Source of the DNA: Apoderus coryli | Lineage: Eukaryota > Arthropoda > Insecta > Coleoptera > Attelabidae | Assembly (NCBI GenBank): GCA_911728435.2 | Contig: OU452198.1 | Coordinates: 31,773,902-31,837,901 of the forward strand | DNA length: 64,000 bases | Direction: 5' to 3' | Shown here: positions 10,718 to 22,710 of the stretch, piece after piece | Layout: each line of letters opens with the position of its first letter | Position numbering within the stretch: position 1 is the stretch's first letter | The notes under the pieces: generated by a model | Seen by the model: only the letters and a program-made list of their open reading frames with translations | Database searches by the model: none | Told to the model about the DNA's origin: nothing | Position numbers and translations under genes: made by a program

Positions 10718-11763
10718 TAGTCAAGCCACTGGAAATATCATCAATAAAGCACAAAAACAACAATGGCCCCAACACAGAACCTTGGGGGACTCCTGAGGTC
10801 ACTAAAAAATTGACAGACCTGAACCCTCTATACTCAACATATTGATAACGATCATTTATATATGAATCCAAGAGAAGAAGCAAGCCATTGGATATACCAA
10901 AACGACACAATTTAGCCATCAAGAAACCATGATCAAGTCTGTCAAAGGCCTTGGAAAAGTCAGTATAGATAACATCTACCTGACCTCCATTATCAAGTTG
11001 TTCACTGAGAAATTGTGTTAAAACCAATAAATTGGTAGATATAGAACGACCCGGGAAGAAACCATGCTGCACAGTTGAAATTTGTCGTCTAACATGACAC
11101 ATTATAATATCATGTAGTAAAAACTCAAACATCTTCGCAAAACATGATTGAATTGATATAGGACGATAATTTCCTACATCATGCTTATTTCCCTTTTTAA
11201 AAACCGGCGTCACCCTTGAAAACTTCCAAAACGCAGGAAAATTAGTTGATCGTAAGGCAAGGTTGATTATTGTACACAATGACCCAGCCAATACCGCAGC
11301 ACAATCACGAGCCAAAAAGGATGGTATACAATCCGGACCTGCTGTTGGTTTACCTTTGAGCTTTGTCAGAGCTCCGTAAACTTCAGATTCAGTAACTCCA
11401 CAATCAGACAAAAAGGACACATTCAGAGCCTCACTTACATTTTCAATGTCAAAAATTTGGGAATTGACATAGGATTCACTGAAATATTGAGCAAATTTAT
11501 CCACAAGTTCTTGCTGATCTATAATATTATCGCCATTATAATACATATCTCTAGGTAAACGTCCAAAACTTTTATGAGAATTTATATATGACCAGAAAGT
11601 CTTCGGGTCACCATTAAGGCTACGCTCAGCATCACCCAAGTGAACTCTGTATGAAAAGTTCACTTCAATTTTAATACTCTGACGCAAAACTCGAAACTCA
11701 TTCAGAAAGTGAGGATCACCAGAAGTTTTATATTTCCTCCAGAGCCTAGACTTTAATTTGATA
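10718..11763 (-). pseudogene. Reverse transcriptase fragment cut off before the catalytic Asp pair
   Basis: Transcribed leftwards. One long frame (to 11687, continuing without ATG to about 11763, IKLKSRLWRKYK) contains GNYRPISIQSCFAKMFE, QHGFFPGRSIS, VIYTDFSKAFDRLDH (motif A) and SGVPQGSVLGPLLFL (motif B). It stops at the CACTG element boundary, just before where FADD should occur. The upstream part is the linker between endonuclease and RT. The frame itself is remarkably open (over 330 codons), so the loss of function comes from truncation and not from point decay. It is similar to the RT at 13106-14689. Confidence 0.85.
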
Positions 11764-11875
11764 TTATAATGTTATTTTGTAATTATGATTGCGTTATTAT
11801 GTTTACACGTTATCCATTGTAATTTTTCTTGGTATATGACTGCAAATAAACTGTTTATTATTATTATTTGCAATA
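11764..11875 (+). mobile_element. Isolated 3' tail of a non-LTR retrotransposon
   Basis: A plus-strand 3' UTR-like stretch ends AATAAACTGTTTATTATTATTATT at about 11844-11871 and abuts the 5' edge of the minus-strand RT fragment. Only tail sequence remains. It is either a severely 5'-truncated insertion or part of a rearranged copy. Confidence 0.5.
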
Positions 11876-12971
11876 GTTGAATAACTACCTACTAATATTA
11901 TAAAAAATGTGGTTTAATCCATAACTATATAGATGGCATGCACGGTTTATCTTTATTGATTTCTCAAGTCCAAATATCCCCAGTATGTTACGAAATTAAA
12001 AAAAATATACATCTAGATATAATACAGCCTTGATCATCTACATATCTTTAAAAGTATATCTAAATATGGGTAATATAGATGCATAGTTTAGATAATAATC
12101 GGAGATAACGATTTATATTAAGTATACAAAATACAGAGAGGTTGTTTAATTTATAATTGGATTAGGTGGTACCTGTTCCTCTGTATACCTACTACGTTAC
12201 CTCACTTTATATCCGGCATAAAATTCTGGTTTCTATAATAATGTTCGTATACACTGTGTCCAAAATAAGAATGGAATCGCATTGGAATCTTGAAAACGGT
12301 TAAATTAGAGAAAAGTTGTACAATTTATACACATTTTAAATGGTGTTTTCAAGAGTAAACTTCAATTCATTGACGGAATTATTAAGGCAATCTCCTAGTA
12401 CAGCTAAATTCAAGAAAAAATATGTTGAGATGCACCTTGAGCTGAGTTCACCTTAGAGTCTAGAATCATGTATTGTCTTGTATTTGTCTATATTTTGTGT
12501 CAACTTTCGTATTTTTTTCTTTTTGTTTTCTATTGTAAGGATTGAATTACATTATTGTTTTTCTATTTTTTCTTCTTCAAAACGTTTTATACTGTGTAAA
12601 AACTCACTAAATAACAATGAACGTATAAACAAAAATCACACTTGTGTATATGAAGGCAAAACTCACTAATGACACAATGAATTTTACGCTGCAATTCGTT
12701 GCCTAAAATGAGTTCTAACCTTACAAATATTTATTTTATCGGTGGGTAATTTAAAACATTAATTTCTATTATTTTATAATCAGAGTGTGAGCTAAAATCC
12801 GATGAAGATGAACACAGTGTAGTTCTCTTTGCAGTAAACAAATCATCAGTTAAGAGCTTCTAGACAAACTTGAACCTAAAAAATGGTCCTTGTACCATAC
12901 TCTTCTTCTGATGAAGATAGTGACGCCTCTTCAGTTAATCTAGAGTCTTTGCAGCATCGGATTAGAATCAA
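11876..12971. other. No gene; possible miniature-element end
   Basis: AT-rich DNA. GTATACACTGTGTCCAAAAT near 12248 resembles the outer end of a Tc1-type miniature element, but no partner was found. The small open frame at 12478-12669 has no recognisable feature. Confidence 0.4.
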
Positions 12972-14690
12972 AATAATAATAATAATAAAGCATTTATTGC
13001 CCAACAGTTTCCCAATTATAGGACAATACATACAAAATCAATAACTATTAAATTAATTAAATACACAAAGAAAACTTACAATACACACGTTTACACTATA
13101 AATGTTTACACTATAAATGTTTCTGCAGCTAACATTTTAAGGTTATATTCTGACGTTGTAAAAATGTCACATCTACCAGAAATCGAATCAAAATTATTGC
13201 ACATAATATGTACAGGCGATCTCAATAACACATTAGTTCTAGCTCTGTCTAAATAAAATGTCGCATTTGATCTAGTATTCAATCTAGGAACTGAAAAATT
13301 TATACTTGATAACAAGGAAGAACAGTCTATCTTATCTCGCAATAATTTATATAACATTACTAATGAACACTGAATTCTTCTATATTCCAAGCTCTGCATA
13401 TTAAAACGAGACAGCAACAAACAATGATCGATTCCTCTAACAGGATAAACCCCATCTGTTTTAAAAACTGGATACTTTAGAAACCGGCGTTGTATTTTTT
13501 CGATCTCCAACTTGTGAGCATTATACTGAGGATACCAGACAATAGACGAGTACTCTAGTTTCGATCTGACATATGTGTTTAACAGAGTAATGAGCACAGA
13601 AACACTATCAAAGCCTCTACAGTTACGCATTATGAAGCCATATATACGTGACGCCTCAGATGTCACTCTATTGATGTGGTCCAGGAATAAAAATTTGTGA
13701 TCGAATGTGACACCCAAATCCGTGAACGCATGACATCGCTCAAGCTGAATTTCGGAAATGGTGTACGGATAGTCAATAAGCGTAGCCCTTCGCGTGAAAC
13801 TAAGGCATTTGCATTTTTGAATATTGAGAGTCAATCTATTATGGTCACACCATGTTTGAAGAGCATATAAATCACTCTGCAATCCAATGCAATCCGTTAT
13901 TGTGTCCACGGAAGCAAAGATTTTCAGGTCGTCCGCAAAAAACAACCTGCGTTCCAACAGACATTGATCCAGGTCATTGATAAATAGATTAAATAATAAT
14001 AGACCCAAATTAGAGCCCTGCGGAACCCCTGAGGTCGCAGAATAAATATTAGATTTAAACCCGTTGTAAAATACATATTGCTTACGGTTTTGTAAATAAG
14101 AGTCACACAAAGCTATCAATTTCGAATGAAATCCAAACACATGCAGCTTACTCAGAAAGACACCGTGGTCCAGGGTATCGAAAGCTTTTGCAAAGTCGGT
14201 GTATACAACATCAAGTTGACCTCCACGGTCCAGAGTTTCAGAGATACAGTGAGAAATGATTGACAGATTAGTGACCGTAGATCTCCCACACATAAAGCCA
14301 TGCTGGTTGACCGAAATCAAACGCCTAACTTCCGTGTAAATCCGTTCATACAAGATAGATTCAAACAGCTTAGAAAAGTTAGATAATAAGGAAATAGGAC
14401 GATAGTTATTTATATGAGACCTGTCGCCAGACTTAAAAATTGGGACAATTTTAGATTCCTTCCATAGATCCGGGTAAGTGTTTGTTTTTAGAATTAGGTC
14501 GAAAATTGACTTCAGAGGAGTAGCCAACACGGAAATGCAATCTTTGACAAAGAATGAAGGAACATTATCAGAACCCGAGGTAAATTTGTTCTTAAGGCGT
14601 TTGGATGCTGAGAATATGTCAGATAATTCTATTTGACCAACGTGGAAAACATGCTGCAAAATATCTGATAATGTTCCCAAAAAAGCCAAT
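12972..14690 (-). mobile_element. Jockey-like non-LTR retrotransposon, 5' truncated, best preserved copy
   Basis: Runs right to left. RT coding is at 14689-13106, followed by about 130 bases of 3' UTR ending CAATAAATGC and a TTATTATTATTATTATT tail at 12972-12988. A stop codon lies immediately upstream of the open frame at 14690-14692, so the 5' end (ORF1 and endonuclease) is missing. No clear target duplication was identified. Confidence 0.85.
13106..14689 (-). CDS. Reverse transcriptase, uninterrupted partial ORF of 527 codons
   Basis: The longest open frame in the window and the only RT with all core motifs in one frame. NYRPISLLSNFSKLFE is at residues 95-110, NQHGFMCGRSTVTN at 128-141, YTDFAKAFDTLDHG (motif A Asp) at 163-176, SGVPQGSNLG (motif B) at 220-229, and FADD (catalytic Asp pair) at 251-254. 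The thumb region has DLGVTFDH, RSKLEYSSIVW, QRRFLKY and GVYPVRGIDHCLLLSRF. The frame begins right after a stop with a TTG codon and no ATG, so it is a 5'-truncated pol and not a complete gene. The lack of stops suggests a young copy. The normal protein would carry an N-terminal endonuclease domain. Confidence 0.88.
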   Translation of the reverse strand: MAFLGTLSDILQHVFHVGQIELSDIFSASKRLKNKFTSGSDNVPSFFVKDCISVLATPLKSIFDLILKTNTYPDLWKESKIVPIFKSGDRSHINNYRPISLLSNFSKLFESILYERIYTEVRRLISVNQHGFMCGRSTVTNLSIISHCISETLDRGGQLDVVYTDFAKAFDTLDHGVFLSKLHVFGFHSKLIALCDSYLQNRKQYVFYNGFKSNIYSATSGVPQGSNLGLLLFNLFINDLDQCLLERRLFFADDLKIFASVDTITDCIGLQSDLYALQTWCDHNRLTLNIQKCKCLSFTRRATLIDYPYTISEIQLERCHAFTDLGVTFDHKFLFLDHINRVTSEASRIYGFIMRNCRGFDSVSVLITLLNTYVRSKLEYSSIVWYPQYNAHKLEIEKIQRRFLKYPVFKTDGVYPVRGIDHCLLLSRFNMQSLEYRRIQCSLVMLYKLLRDKIDCSSLLSSINFSVPRLNTRSNATFYLDRARTNVLLRSPVHIMCNNFDSISGRCDIFTTSEYNLKMLAAETFIV

Positions 14691-14729
14691 TAAATAGATG
14701 GAGAAGAAGTAAGGCAATCAGGAAAAAAT

Positions 14730-15370
14730 GAATAACAACAAAAAGAAAATTGAGACCTCCGAAAGGTTCCCAAGCTATTTCTTACCAAAATTCCTGCAAA
14801 TTTGAAGCACAATTAAAATCAATGAACCCGAAAGAAAGGAAATCTGCAAAAAGAAAGGCGAAAACAGTACATTTACTTCTTTAAGGGCAAAGAGGCAATT
14901 TTGTTTATAAAAACAATATTATTCATGGCCCAATTACATGTAACAAAACTTCCGACGATGCTATAAAGCAAGTTAAAGCTCATATAGAAAGTTTTCTCAC
15001 GATGGAAAGCTATTATACTCGCAAGTCAATCAACAGACAGTATCTGGACCCAAAACTAAGCATTAGATTTAGTGACTTCCTTGATTTAAAGGACTTATAG
15101 TGGATTGTGATGGTGAAAGAGTTATATATTTATGTTAATAAGTCAGAGCCAAATTGTATTCAATATAGATACGACTACTTCGGTGATTATAAGATCGCTA
15201 TTCCAGCCACTGTAGTGGACAATCTTGTGAAAACATACCAGACCTTATATTTGACAACATTGATGATCACTCATCGATGATCCACGATCAGATGACGATT
15301 TCGACCTGCCTGACCCGATCGATGAAAAAATGCTAACGAAACAAACTGCCCCAAAAAGAAGTGCTGTGGT
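14730..15370 (+). pseudogene. Relic of an insect transposon-associated protein
   Basis: Plus-strand pieces read ERKSAKRKAKTVHLLL, IIHGPITCNKTSDDAIKQV and MESYYTRKSINRQYLDPK, then KSEPNCIQYRYDYFGDYK. The order of HG-x-K/N...SD, V..HI.SF..MESYYTRK..N..YLD.KLSI is familiar from repeated uncharacterised proteins in insect genomes that look transposon-derived. Stops and frameshifts occur throughout. I cannot name the superfamily with confidence. Confidence 0.4.
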
Positions 15371-15378
15371 CCATTAAC

Positions 15379-17125
15379 GATAATAATAATAATAAATCGT
15401 CTTTATTTTCGAAAGTAACAATATCATAACACTATACCTACATATAACACAGTTAAAACAGTCACTAGATAGGGCGAAGTCTAGCTTAGAGCTACTCTAC
15501 TCAACACTAAATAGCAACCAACATGAGTCAAACAATAGTACACAAATACAAAAAATTAACACTATTCTTCCATATCATTTGCCTATCTATAAATCACCGT
15601 GTGCGAAATAAAAAAAAGAAAAAAAAAAGATCACCCTGTGATTGCACGATTCCACTCTCAAAGGAGAAGACTCTACTATAAATTTAAAAGGAATAAAAGT
15701 GAAATAATAAGAAAGAGAATCAATTAATGGTATCGATTAAGAAGGTATCTCTTAAAATTAATTTTAAACTTAGCTGGACTCAATATCCGGAACCCCTTAG
15801 GTATAGTATTATAGAGCTTTATGGCGTTGTATGTAAAACCCCTCTGAAAAAGCGATGTGCGATGATGTGGTAAGGTAAGGCGGTCAATGTGTCGAACATC
15901 TCTATCATGAATATCCCTCCTAGATACAAGTTTTTCTCTAATATCAGAAGAAGCATCTGAATCAAACGTTATATGAATATCAAAATTCCAAGATGCAGAA
16001 GGCGACGATCCTCCATTCTCAGCCAGCCCATATCATGGATTACCTGGGACACGCATTCATACTTTCTAAGACCCTTTACAAATCTAGCACAACAGTTCTG
16101 AACTCTTTGTATGCGTTCACGATCCATGCTGTCCAACAGAGGACCGTAAACAAAATCACAATAATTAAAGGTAGATAAAACCAATGCTTCATATAGTGTT
16201 TGACGCAACCCCCGGCCCAAAATATGTTTATTTGAATACAACAGTTTTAAGGTAAGGTATGACTTTCTAAGCAACCCTTTCACGTGCTCCCGACATCTCA
16301 ATGAAATATCTATATTCACACCCAAGTTCCTTGCAAATTTGACACATTGGACAACATTACTATTTATTACAACTCTAAAATTTTCTTTGAGAAAATCTAC
16401 ATCATTCCTATTGCTAAACAGTAGCAGGTTTGATTTTGATGGATTCAACTTTAAATTATGATTCCTGGAGAGGGTGTACAATACATGAAGATTGGCGTTG
16501 ACGTTCTGTTGGGCTTCCATATAATTATTAGTGGGAAACGAGTAATACATTTGAGTATCGTCAGCAAAGGCCTGAATTTTACAATAATTTAAGGATCTCA
16601 AAATATCAGAGGTGTATATTAAAAATAAAAAAGATCCCAATATTGTACCTTGGGGAACTCCAGAGGTTACATCAATAACATTGGAACACTGGCCCCCATA
16701 AGACACTCTCTGTTTTCTTGAAGATAAATAAGAATCAAATACAGATCGTGATGAATCATCAAATCCATAAAACCAACAATTTATAGTTAATAGTATCAAA
16801 AGCTTTTGAAAAGTCCAACAAAACAACAGCCGTATTGTCACCCTTATCACGAGCTCTAATAATGTCATCCGTAACCTTAGCCAATGGAATCCCTGTACTG
16901 TGACCCTTCCTGAAACCATGCTGACAATCAGGCAATATGGAGTTGAGGTTAGCATGACAACTGATCTGCTTATAAAGAATTCTCTCGAATATCTTAGAAA
17001 TGGTGGGCAGGATGCTAATTATTCTAAGTCATTGAAACTGCCTGGGTGAGATTTCTTTGGCAAAGGCAAACCAAATGACACCTTTCACGAATCAGGAAAA
17101 TATCCCACAGATCTACAAGAATTGC
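15379..17125 (-). mobile_element. CR1/Jockey-like non-LTR retrotransposon, 5' truncated
   Basis: Minus-strand element. RT coding runs from about 17125 to 15969, followed by about 590 bases of 3' region ending GAAAATAAAGACGATTTA and a TTATTATTATT tail at 15379-15394. The 3' region still resembles coding near 15750-15960, so part of the C-terminus may be frameshifted. The 5' end is truncated within the RT finger. Confidence 0.82.
15969..17125 (-). pseudogene. Reverse transcriptase pseudogene (FADD type)
   Basis: Upstream pieces read GYFPDS, KVSFGLPLPKKSHPGSFND, then (after a stop near 17025) ISILPTISKIFERILYKQ, CQHGFRKGHST and LLDFSKAFDTINYKLL (motif A). After a frameshift near 16790 the frame continues open: FDSYLSSRKQRVSYGG, SGVPQGTILGSFLFLIY (motif B), QAFADDTQMYYS (catalytic pair), NHNLKLNPSKSNLL, LGVNIDISLRCREHVKG and RIQRVQNCCARFVKGLRKYE. 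At least one stop and one frameshift disable it. Confidence 0.85.
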
Positions 17126-18290
17126 TAGTATACAATACCAGTAAGTACAATAGAAGAAAAATTAATAAACACTGTAAAACTTAAATTGCCTTATCTTAGA
17201 AACTGTCTCAGCTACATAGACCAAATGAGTCTCGTTTTTTTGTAAACTTTGTTTACTTTCAAATTGTATTGAATGAATTAGCCCTTAGTGGTCAAAATTG
17301 ACAAAACGTGAAGAAACTGTGAAAATTTAGTGATTTTAGTAATATTTAAACAATGATCAGGAGGGCTTTCGAGGTTGAACATTCGGATTTGTCATTACCA
17401 CTTCGTTAGATACAACATATCAAAAGATTAATGTAAATTGTACCCATTCCATGGATTATATGCCCAAAAACGTTTCACAACTATTAACAAAAAAATCGGT
17501 TGTGTGGCCCCAAAACTTTCCAGGCTAGATAAAATTTAATCTAAAATATATACACTTCCACATATTAGTTTATTATAATATAATAAGAGATATAGGTACC
17601 AACTATCTAACTTGTGAAATTTTAAAGTTTCCCCAGAACTATGAAGGTAAATTTCAAAAGTAACCTATTGCATTTCGGGACTGATCAAATAACCTTAATG
17701 CAACAAAGCTTATAAATGAATTATCAGAAATCATTTGACAATCACATACCTATTTAAAATATTGCTGCACAATTAGAAATCACCTTGTATCTTTTAAAAG
17801 AAACAGTTCATATTAACTAAACTCTGTCCAACTTGTTTTTGAAGTTTAGTCTAAAAAATTCATATTAAAAGTAGGTACCAAAAAAGTAACTTTATTTTCT
17901 AATTTTCAACAGTAATAATGATTATTCTTTCGACACCTTCTGCTAGACAGAGCAAAGTACCTACCAACGAAACGATATGTATTATCGACTTAAGCGCAAC
18001 ATGTGCTAATCGTTTAAACAAACAAATCGTCTATAACATCAAAAATGATTCCTTAACCAAACATCACATAATATACCTACGACGGCACCACTAATAATAT
18101 GTTTAGTGTGTTTTTTTGTTGCTTTCCAAAACAAGTTAAAATAAACAAAATATCAAAAAGATGAAAACGAACAAAAAAATTAAAAGAGGGAAAAAGTTAT
18201 TTATTGTAAACAGACCGAAGAACTGGAGGCACTATTGTGGAAATAAATAGCATCAAGTTCTGCCAGTAGTCACACTACGAACTAATTGGA
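17126..18290. other. No recognisable gene
   Basis: AT-rich DNA with no long open frame, terminal repeat or RNA motif that I could identify. Several TAGGTACC-type short palindromes are scattered through it. Confidence 0.45.
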
Positions 18291-18960
18291 TGAGTAAATT
18301 TTACCCTGTCGGATTCGTTTGAATGAGTGCTAGAGATGTCGCACTATCGACAAAGTATTTAAGTCGATTTCGTGTTTTGCGACAAAGTTCAAAGATACGA
18401 TAAAATGGTGAATGTTTCGCCGAAAAACTGAGTTCGTTCTTCATTTTTGGGAACAAATAGGATGGTTGATTCATAATGTCGAAGCCCACTTTGAGCAGGG
18501 CAGCCAGTGTGTGAGCATTGTCGTGCTGATTGCTTCTTCTAACTGTTCTAAGATTAACGCGTAATATTCCCCAGTTATAGAGTATCTTTACCTTCATAAT
18601 CTATCAATAAGAGTCCCAAAAAATGGTCGTCATGAATTTTCCGGCTGACTGTGTGACTTTAAATTACTTGGGTGGTGGCGTGCCTTTCTTATACAGTTAC
18701 ATGGAGTCCTGCTTGGACTAGTTCATAAATAGAAACTCCAGTACAATCCGGGCCAGATCTACACCCTTATCTTCGCTACAAAGGTTCAAACCCCATCTTG
18801 CACTAACATTTGTTATGCCAAGATGATCATTTTAATAACTCTTGCATCGGACACTTCAACCATTTCTGCGACTTGTAGTCGATTAGCACCAAAGATCCAA
18901 TCTCAATATCGAAAAAACAACTGAGCTGTAGCAAATTGTTCATTTTGAGACATTCTGACG
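18291..18960 (-). pseudogene. Mariner transposase pseudogene
   Basis: On the minus strand, fragments in several frames follow mariner order: RLQVAEMVEVSDARVIKMI (helix-turn-helix region), LGITNVSARWG, then KVTQSAGKFMT and YYALILEQLEEAI. These lead to NQHDNAHTLAALLKVGFDIMN (second catalytic Asp in HDN) and LFPKMKNELS. The SPDLAPSD segment that should hold the third aspartate is deleted between NQPSY and LFPK. Multiple stops and frameshifts mark a long-dead copy; terminal repeats were not found. Confidence 0.65.
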
Positions 18961-19304
18961 AATCTGGACCGCTTTCCCTGGACTAAGACCTGGTTCCAGT
19001 CTATAGACTAGTTGGAGTACTTTCTGTAACAGAGCAGTCTGCTTCTTCATGCGGCTAGTGAGAAGTTGTTCAAAATTACTTCCACTAAAAGTCTTCTTAC
19101 TTACTGCTCCTCAGCGACCGTGATTGTTCAAAAAAGATCAAAGATAGCGTAGGTTCAAAACGAGTGGGTCTGCTACGGACCCTCCACTGCGACCACCGAG
19201 AGTCTGTTGCAGCTCATACCCTCGCCCAACACAGCTCAATCTGCTTAATAAAGTCGTTATTTTGCTGGGAGAGATTTCTTTTAGACTCATTGGTAGAAGG
19301 GTTA

Positions 19305-19740
19305 CTTCACCAAATATTGCGAATCTCCAGGCACAATCGGTACTCGGAATTTTCCAAGAGATCCATTCTCGTGAGAGGCAGCGCATCTTGATAATGAACT
19401 TCTTCGAACGTACTAAACCTGGATAATTTTGCCATAAGTTCTGATCTTTTGTCGTCCATCCAGGTATTAAGTACGTATTTGGCAGTGCTCACGATATGAC
19501 AGTTTCAGCTTCTGATGAGTTCTCCTTCAGGCCCTTCTCTTGCCAGAGAGTCGGATATTTCATTCCCTTTTAAACCAAAGACCAGAGCCAGATTATTGTT
19601 TCTCTCGATATTAGTGGGTCTCTTTTGACAATTCTACACTGTTCTTGATGTGGATCTTGATAAGCTTAGAGCCTTCATGGCTGCTTGACTATCAGAGAAG
19701 TTTATTAATGACTTTCCTGCTCGAACTCCTGAGCACACAG
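19305..19740 (-). pseudogene. RNase H domain relic of a non-LTR retrotransposon
   Basis: Minus-strand translation gives KSLINFSDSQAAMKALSL and, after disruptions, ERNNNLALVFGLKGNEISD with SLAREG. These are the SDSQAA and (W/F)GxxGNExxDxLAR motifs of RNase H domains in R1/Loa/I-type elements. The usual V-P-G-H before GNE has been altered to FGLK, and a stop interrupts the middle. The following frame (MSTAKYVLNTWMDDKRSEL) is not recognised. No RT remains beside it. Confidence 0.6.
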
Positions 19741-21495
19741 ATCAATGAACGTCGTGGAGGATTGAAAACGGAAGGTAGTTAGGAAATTGGAGAGAGACCA
19801 GTTAAGGTATGGTTGTCCGTCACTCTCTCGTCTCTTCTTAACATCAGACGTATGCTTTGAGTGATCAAATATCAAAAACTTAGTGAATTATAGGTTATGT
19901 TATTGTTAATAACAGTCGTTATAGTGCTACCATATGCCAAAAAAAGTATCGATCTGTATCATCTACAATCATCTACAATTTCGATAAAATCATAAAAATA
20001 CTACGGAAACCTATACATCTCTATTATATTATCAACATTTCCAACCCTAGCTATCATGCAGTCAGTCGGTGATGATGTTCACATTCCCTTGATATATATG
20101 TAATATTATTTTTTATGTTCTCACCCCTCTGATGCAGCAGGGTTGGTATAGCATAGTAGACCGGAATATAGACGAGAAAGGAAACGATAAAGAACGAAAT
20201 AGGCTATTGTTTACGTGTGCAAGACTGAGAACGACATAGATTAGATTGTATTTCATGTCATGGATGGAAATCTCTTTTTTAATACATTTAGTGCAGTCAG
20301 ATACGAGGGTGCGATTATAAAGTACTTCGGCATTCTACGAATATAAAAGATCCGAGCTATGTTTTGTCTGATTCTTGTTTTTGAGAGTGCGAACCACACT
20401 TATGGACTATCTGACATGGGCCTTCGTCTTTTCAATATCGATTATTCTGTTTGCACTTCAACTAACACCAACATGCCGTGAATAAAGTTTTCCTCAACTT
20501 CTACAGATGGCAATTCTTTGTTCAGTTCTTGGGCCACTTTAATTACTCTGTGCTTGGAACGTATCTATCAATTTTGTCAATATAATGGAACTTTAATTTG
20601 CAGAAGCCCACGTTTGTATAATATACGCTTCCATGAAGATGCTTCCTTAATTCCCAACGTTATTTTATAGCCACAGGTCGTATATCTACCAAAAAATATT
20701 ATGACAAACTTTTCATAACACACCTGGTAACATTCCATCGAACACACAATATCCCCTAACGTCCTCTTTCACTACTTGAAACTATAATATCCATTCCGAT
20801 GACGACCGCATGCTACGGATCGCAGATACCCGAGGCCTTCACTGCGTGAAATGAAATGTAGCTCGTCAACGTGGCAACGCTGCATTGCTATGTGTGCATG
20901 ATAAGTGCAACAAAGATAGGACGATGCGATAAAGGAATAATAATAATAAACGAGCCAAGAGCATAATTTAAGTGAGACGCACAATACTATTATTACTGAC
21001 GAGTTGGTAAAAATAAAAAGAACGAAAAGAGATAAAAAAAAAAGAGACACATAATTATTATTTGTATGGTAGACGTCGTGTGTGGGACAAGGACGGATAC
21101 GATAAACACGAAAAGTTAGACTCGCGTGACATGATATATTGCAAACTGGGGATTCTTCACTTGTTTTCCAGTCGACCGGCAATTGTTTATTATTAAGTAG
21201 TAGGTAGGTATCTATAATATTCGTTCGTGAAAAGAAGATATAAAACAAATGTGGATTGTACGAAATACAGGGTGATTAAATTAAAATTAATAAGTTTTCG
21301 AGTTGATTTTGTGATGAGGACATTTTTTGACAAAATTGGAATTAGAGAAGTGAATTCATTTTAAAGGTAGGTATCACTAATTTAGCACTTTTAAACTGGT
21401 TTCCTCTAGGCATGAATAGCTCTCCATACAGAAAAGATCAGATTGATATTATATCAGCATATCGACCATAAGACTGACTGAGTGATCATCAAGTT
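19741..21495. other. No confident gene
   Basis: Contains a 158-codon minus-strand frame (20772-21248) of low complexity (runs of F, Y, L, S) that I regard as spurious. A short minus-strand stretch around 20420-20560 (HRVIKVAQELNKELPSVEVE) looks protein-like but is unidentified. A lone ACAGGGTGATT near 21267 resembles one end of a Tc1-type miniature element. Confidence 0.4.
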
Positions 21496-21681
21496 ATGAA
21501 AAATAATAACAGAAAGCAAGACACCTTAATTATTAACTTTGTGTTACTCTTCAGAGCCGGAGTCTACGAAATCGGACCCAAGACAAACATTTCCCAATGT
21601 CTGGGTTCTCACGCTACTGTATTCCAGGCAGAAGTTCTGGCTCGGTGGTCGCATCCTGAACTTGTAGACCAAACAAAATGA
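21496..21681 (+). pseudogene. RNase H start of a non-LTR retrotransposon (fragment)
   Basis: The frame contains AGVYEIGPKTNISQ, CLGSHATVFQAEVLA and then diverges. AGVY...SLG.HATVFQAEV is the opening of RNase H domains in R1/Loa-type elements, including the glutamate of QAEV. The rest of the domain is missing. It may derive from the same family as 19305-19740 and 26101-26497, which supply the middle and the C-terminus. Confidence 0.6.
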
Positions 21682-22700
21682 TCTCCATAGAAAGGTTTCG
21701 ACAAAGCCCTATTTATGTGACTGTGGCTTTCAAGTTGCATGAGTTTTTTTCCCTTTGAGGCGAAGTTTTCGTTTCCTAGTCTGATTCTTTGAATAAAATC
21801 TTCATTGGTTATGTTGGTGTCTTATTGAGTCAGGACAACTTCTTCAGTCCTATCTATTGAGAGAAAATGCAGCCTTATTTGCTCTCCAACTGAGTAATAA
21901 CGCTGTTAGAATCCCTTTTGTACTATCTAACAAAATCATAAACAATGTTATAAATATCTTGATATCAAAGTGCATGTGTCCCACAAGGTTATATCCTCGG
22001 CCGGCTCTTATTAAAATATTTAACAATTTTCCTATTGATGTTTCATATTATGCAATATAAACAACAATAAATAAATATAATACGGAAAAACAGACCCAAG
22101 TTAGGTAGGTACTAACTGTAAAAACGGTCTCAATAGGAAAAAATACAGACGATAAGTAACGTATTCTATTCAAGGTGACCATTTTCTAAACACCTACATA
22201 ATACAATAAATAATCTGGTGGCATTGTCCGAAAATTCGATACGGTTTTAGAGCTCGTTTTGCAGATTTAGTACGACATACTTTCCAAAAAAAAAAAATCT
22301 ACATGTATCCTTCATAACAAATGGATAGCGTATTCTTAGAACTGTTTTTTCTTTATTAATTTATTAACAAGAATACGTAAGAAGTTAGAATTTATTAAAA
22401 AGAAGTTAATAATGCCAATATTGGAAGTTAGCAAAGGTCTAGCTTCTTTCTCTATGAAGATATCTCTTTAATTAGGCTCTCTCTTTGAACTAAGAACTCT
22501 GTATTTTGGGATTTTATCTTTAGGAACATGTCTCTATTTTTCTTTGTTCTCTTTCATAACCCTGCCAACCAATCGTACCCTCTACTTTCGACGTAACGTA
22601 AATTTATCAAACTATTCTCTCCAGAGATCGAACGAGAATAGTAATGGATCTTTATAGTTAAGGCACAAAACTGAAGTCTTGATCTCTCATCTCGCAAAGT
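21682..22700. other. No recognisable gene
   Basis: AT-rich sequence without assignable coding, terminal repeats or RNA motifs. Confidence 0.45.
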
Positions 22701-22710
22701 CTATATTACA

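Noticed and set aside
20772..21248. A 158-codon minus-strand open frame
   Set aside because: Composition is dominated by F, Y, L, S and C with no domain or motif. It is consistent with chance translation of AT-rich DNA.
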